Assembly: GCA_900552255.1 (NCBI GenBank)
Contig: URZF01000094.1
Location: 1-6,206, forward strand
From: an uncultured Eubacteriales bacterium
Lineage (GTDB): Bacteria; Bacillota; Clostridia; Oscillospirales; CAG-272
Direction of reading: 5' to 3'
DNA length: 6,206 nt
Numbering within the stretch: position 1 is the first letter of the stretch; each line of letters starts with the position of its first letter. The translations under genes and the position numbers were made by a program. Positions 5,594 to 6,206 of this stretch are shown in pieces. The notes under the pieces were generated by a model, which saw only the letters and a program-made list of their open reading frames with translations, made no database searches and was not told where the DNA came from.

Positions 5594-6175
5594 TCATTCG
5601 ATTTCCTTTTCAATAACGCCGCGCATCATATCGAAGGTCCCGGCATCGTTCGGGAGCTCTCCGTTCTCGAGCATAGCGGTCATGCCGTAAAGAATGGCTT
5701 TGACGGTATAAAGCTTTTGCGCCGTCTCCTGCTCGCCGATTCCCTGAACGGCACAGAATTTTTGAAAAAGCTCTCCGATATCCGCAGAATTTTTCGCTCT
5801 CTCCCCCGCCTGCTTTTCATCCAGCGTTTTTTCGGAAACGGCCAAGACGGAGCGATAATTCGGATTCGCCACCCAAAAGCGGATATAGGCGACACAGACC
5901 TCGATCAGCTGTTTTCGTGGATCCCCTTCAAACAAAGAGAAGATTTGGTCGCGCAGAAGCTCCCATTGACGGTTGATATACCGTATGATTTCGAGAATAA
6001 ATTCCTCTTTGTTTTTAAAATGCTTATACGGCGCGGCGCAGGAGGTATTGCAGGACGCGGCCACGCGGCGAAGCGAAAAATCGGCGATGCCGTGCAGTCC
6101 GATCTCGTTTGTGCCGGCGATAAGCAGTCTGTCGCGCAACGTGTCCGTACTCATGGAATCCTTCGTCTCTGTCAT
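5594..6175 (-). CDS. TetR/AcrR-family transcriptional regulator
   Basis: This is a 193-residue DNA-binding regulator, normally a dimeric repressor released by a small ligand. The N-terminal TetR_N domain spans about residues 12-60. Its helix-turn-helix is around 34-53 (SLRRVAASCNTSCAAPYKHF), ending in the characteristic YKHF, followed by KNKEEF. The C-terminal ligand/dimer region includes VAYIRFWVANPNYRSVL (95-111), resembling the TetR C-terminal type with an AYxxFxxxNP segment (PF13305-like, tentative). Ligand and target are unknown. The chosen ATG (6175-6173) has TGAGGG (6188-6183) 7 nt upstream on the minus strand. A second ATG (codon 8, 6154-6152) with AAGGA close before it is a possible alternative start, and the HTH domain begins after both. 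The gene converges on the rhamnosidase and shares its terminator, so it does not share a promoter with it. Regulation of the rhamnosidase is possible but unsupported; the gene's upstream neighbour lies outside the window. Confidence 0.88.
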   Translation of the reverse strand: MTETKDSMSTDTLRDRLLIAGTNEIGLHGIADFSLRRVAASCNTSCAAPYKHFKNKEEFILEIIRYINRQWELLRDQIFSLFEGDPRKQLIEVCVAYIRFWVANPNYRSVLAVSEKTLDEKQAGERAKNSADIGELFQKFCAVQGIGEQETAQKLYTVKAILYGMTAMLENGELPNDAGTFDMMRGVIEKEIE

Positions 6176-6206
6176 TCTTCATCCCTCACTTATATGCTCC
6201 TTATTA

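Noticed and set aside
5594..6175. The idea that the TetR-family gene and rhamnosidase form a divergent regulator-target pair.
   Set aside because: The genes converge and share a terminator, not a promoter region, so orientation gives no support for direct regulation.

Overview
The window looks like chromosome of a Bacillota (Firmicutes)-type bacterium of fairly high GC (by eye above 50%). The main evidence is a class I T-box leader, a tRNA-sensing RNA found mostly in that phylum, together with strong purine-rich ribosome binding sites and sigma-A-like promoter spacing. One detail does not fit a plain single-membrane Firmicute: the transporter's binding protein has an ordinary secretion signal and no lipobox. 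A diderm lineage such as the Negativicutes is therefore possible. I cannot name a genus.

Layout. Positions 22-287 hold a T-box leader with specifier triplet UGG (101-103), acceptor-binding bulge UGGC (224-227) and competing antiterminator and terminator hairpins. Specifier and bulge both point to tRNA-Trp. Downstream lies a three-gene ABC transporter: binding protein (363-1328), permease (1526-2404) and ATPase (2397-3170). It matches the known T-box-regulated tryptophan uptake system TrpXYZ. A 197-nt gap with a stable hairpin separates the first two genes, the last two overlap by 8 nt, and a terminator closes the operon near 3226.

An independent unit follows: an extended -10 promoter (3235-3263), a candidate operator, and a 734-residue cytoplasmic GH78 alpha-L-rhamnosidase (3322-5526). 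It converges with a TetR-family regulator gene on the minus strand (5594-6175). A near-perfect palindrome (5528-5566) between them can terminate both transcripts.

How the parts work together. When tryptophan is scarce, uncharged tRNA-Trp should bind the leader, block the terminator and switch on the transporter. The three transporter proteins contain only one tryptophan in 870 residues, against 22 in the 734-residue rhamnosidase next door, which fits expression under tryptophan starvation. The rhamnosidase/TetR half has no visible functional link to the transporter. I see no mobile element, CRISPR array, phage gene, rRNA or tRNA. I do not claim a wholly new system; the most notable features are the fully readable tryptophan T-box, the tryptophan-poor operon and the non-lipoprotein binding protein.
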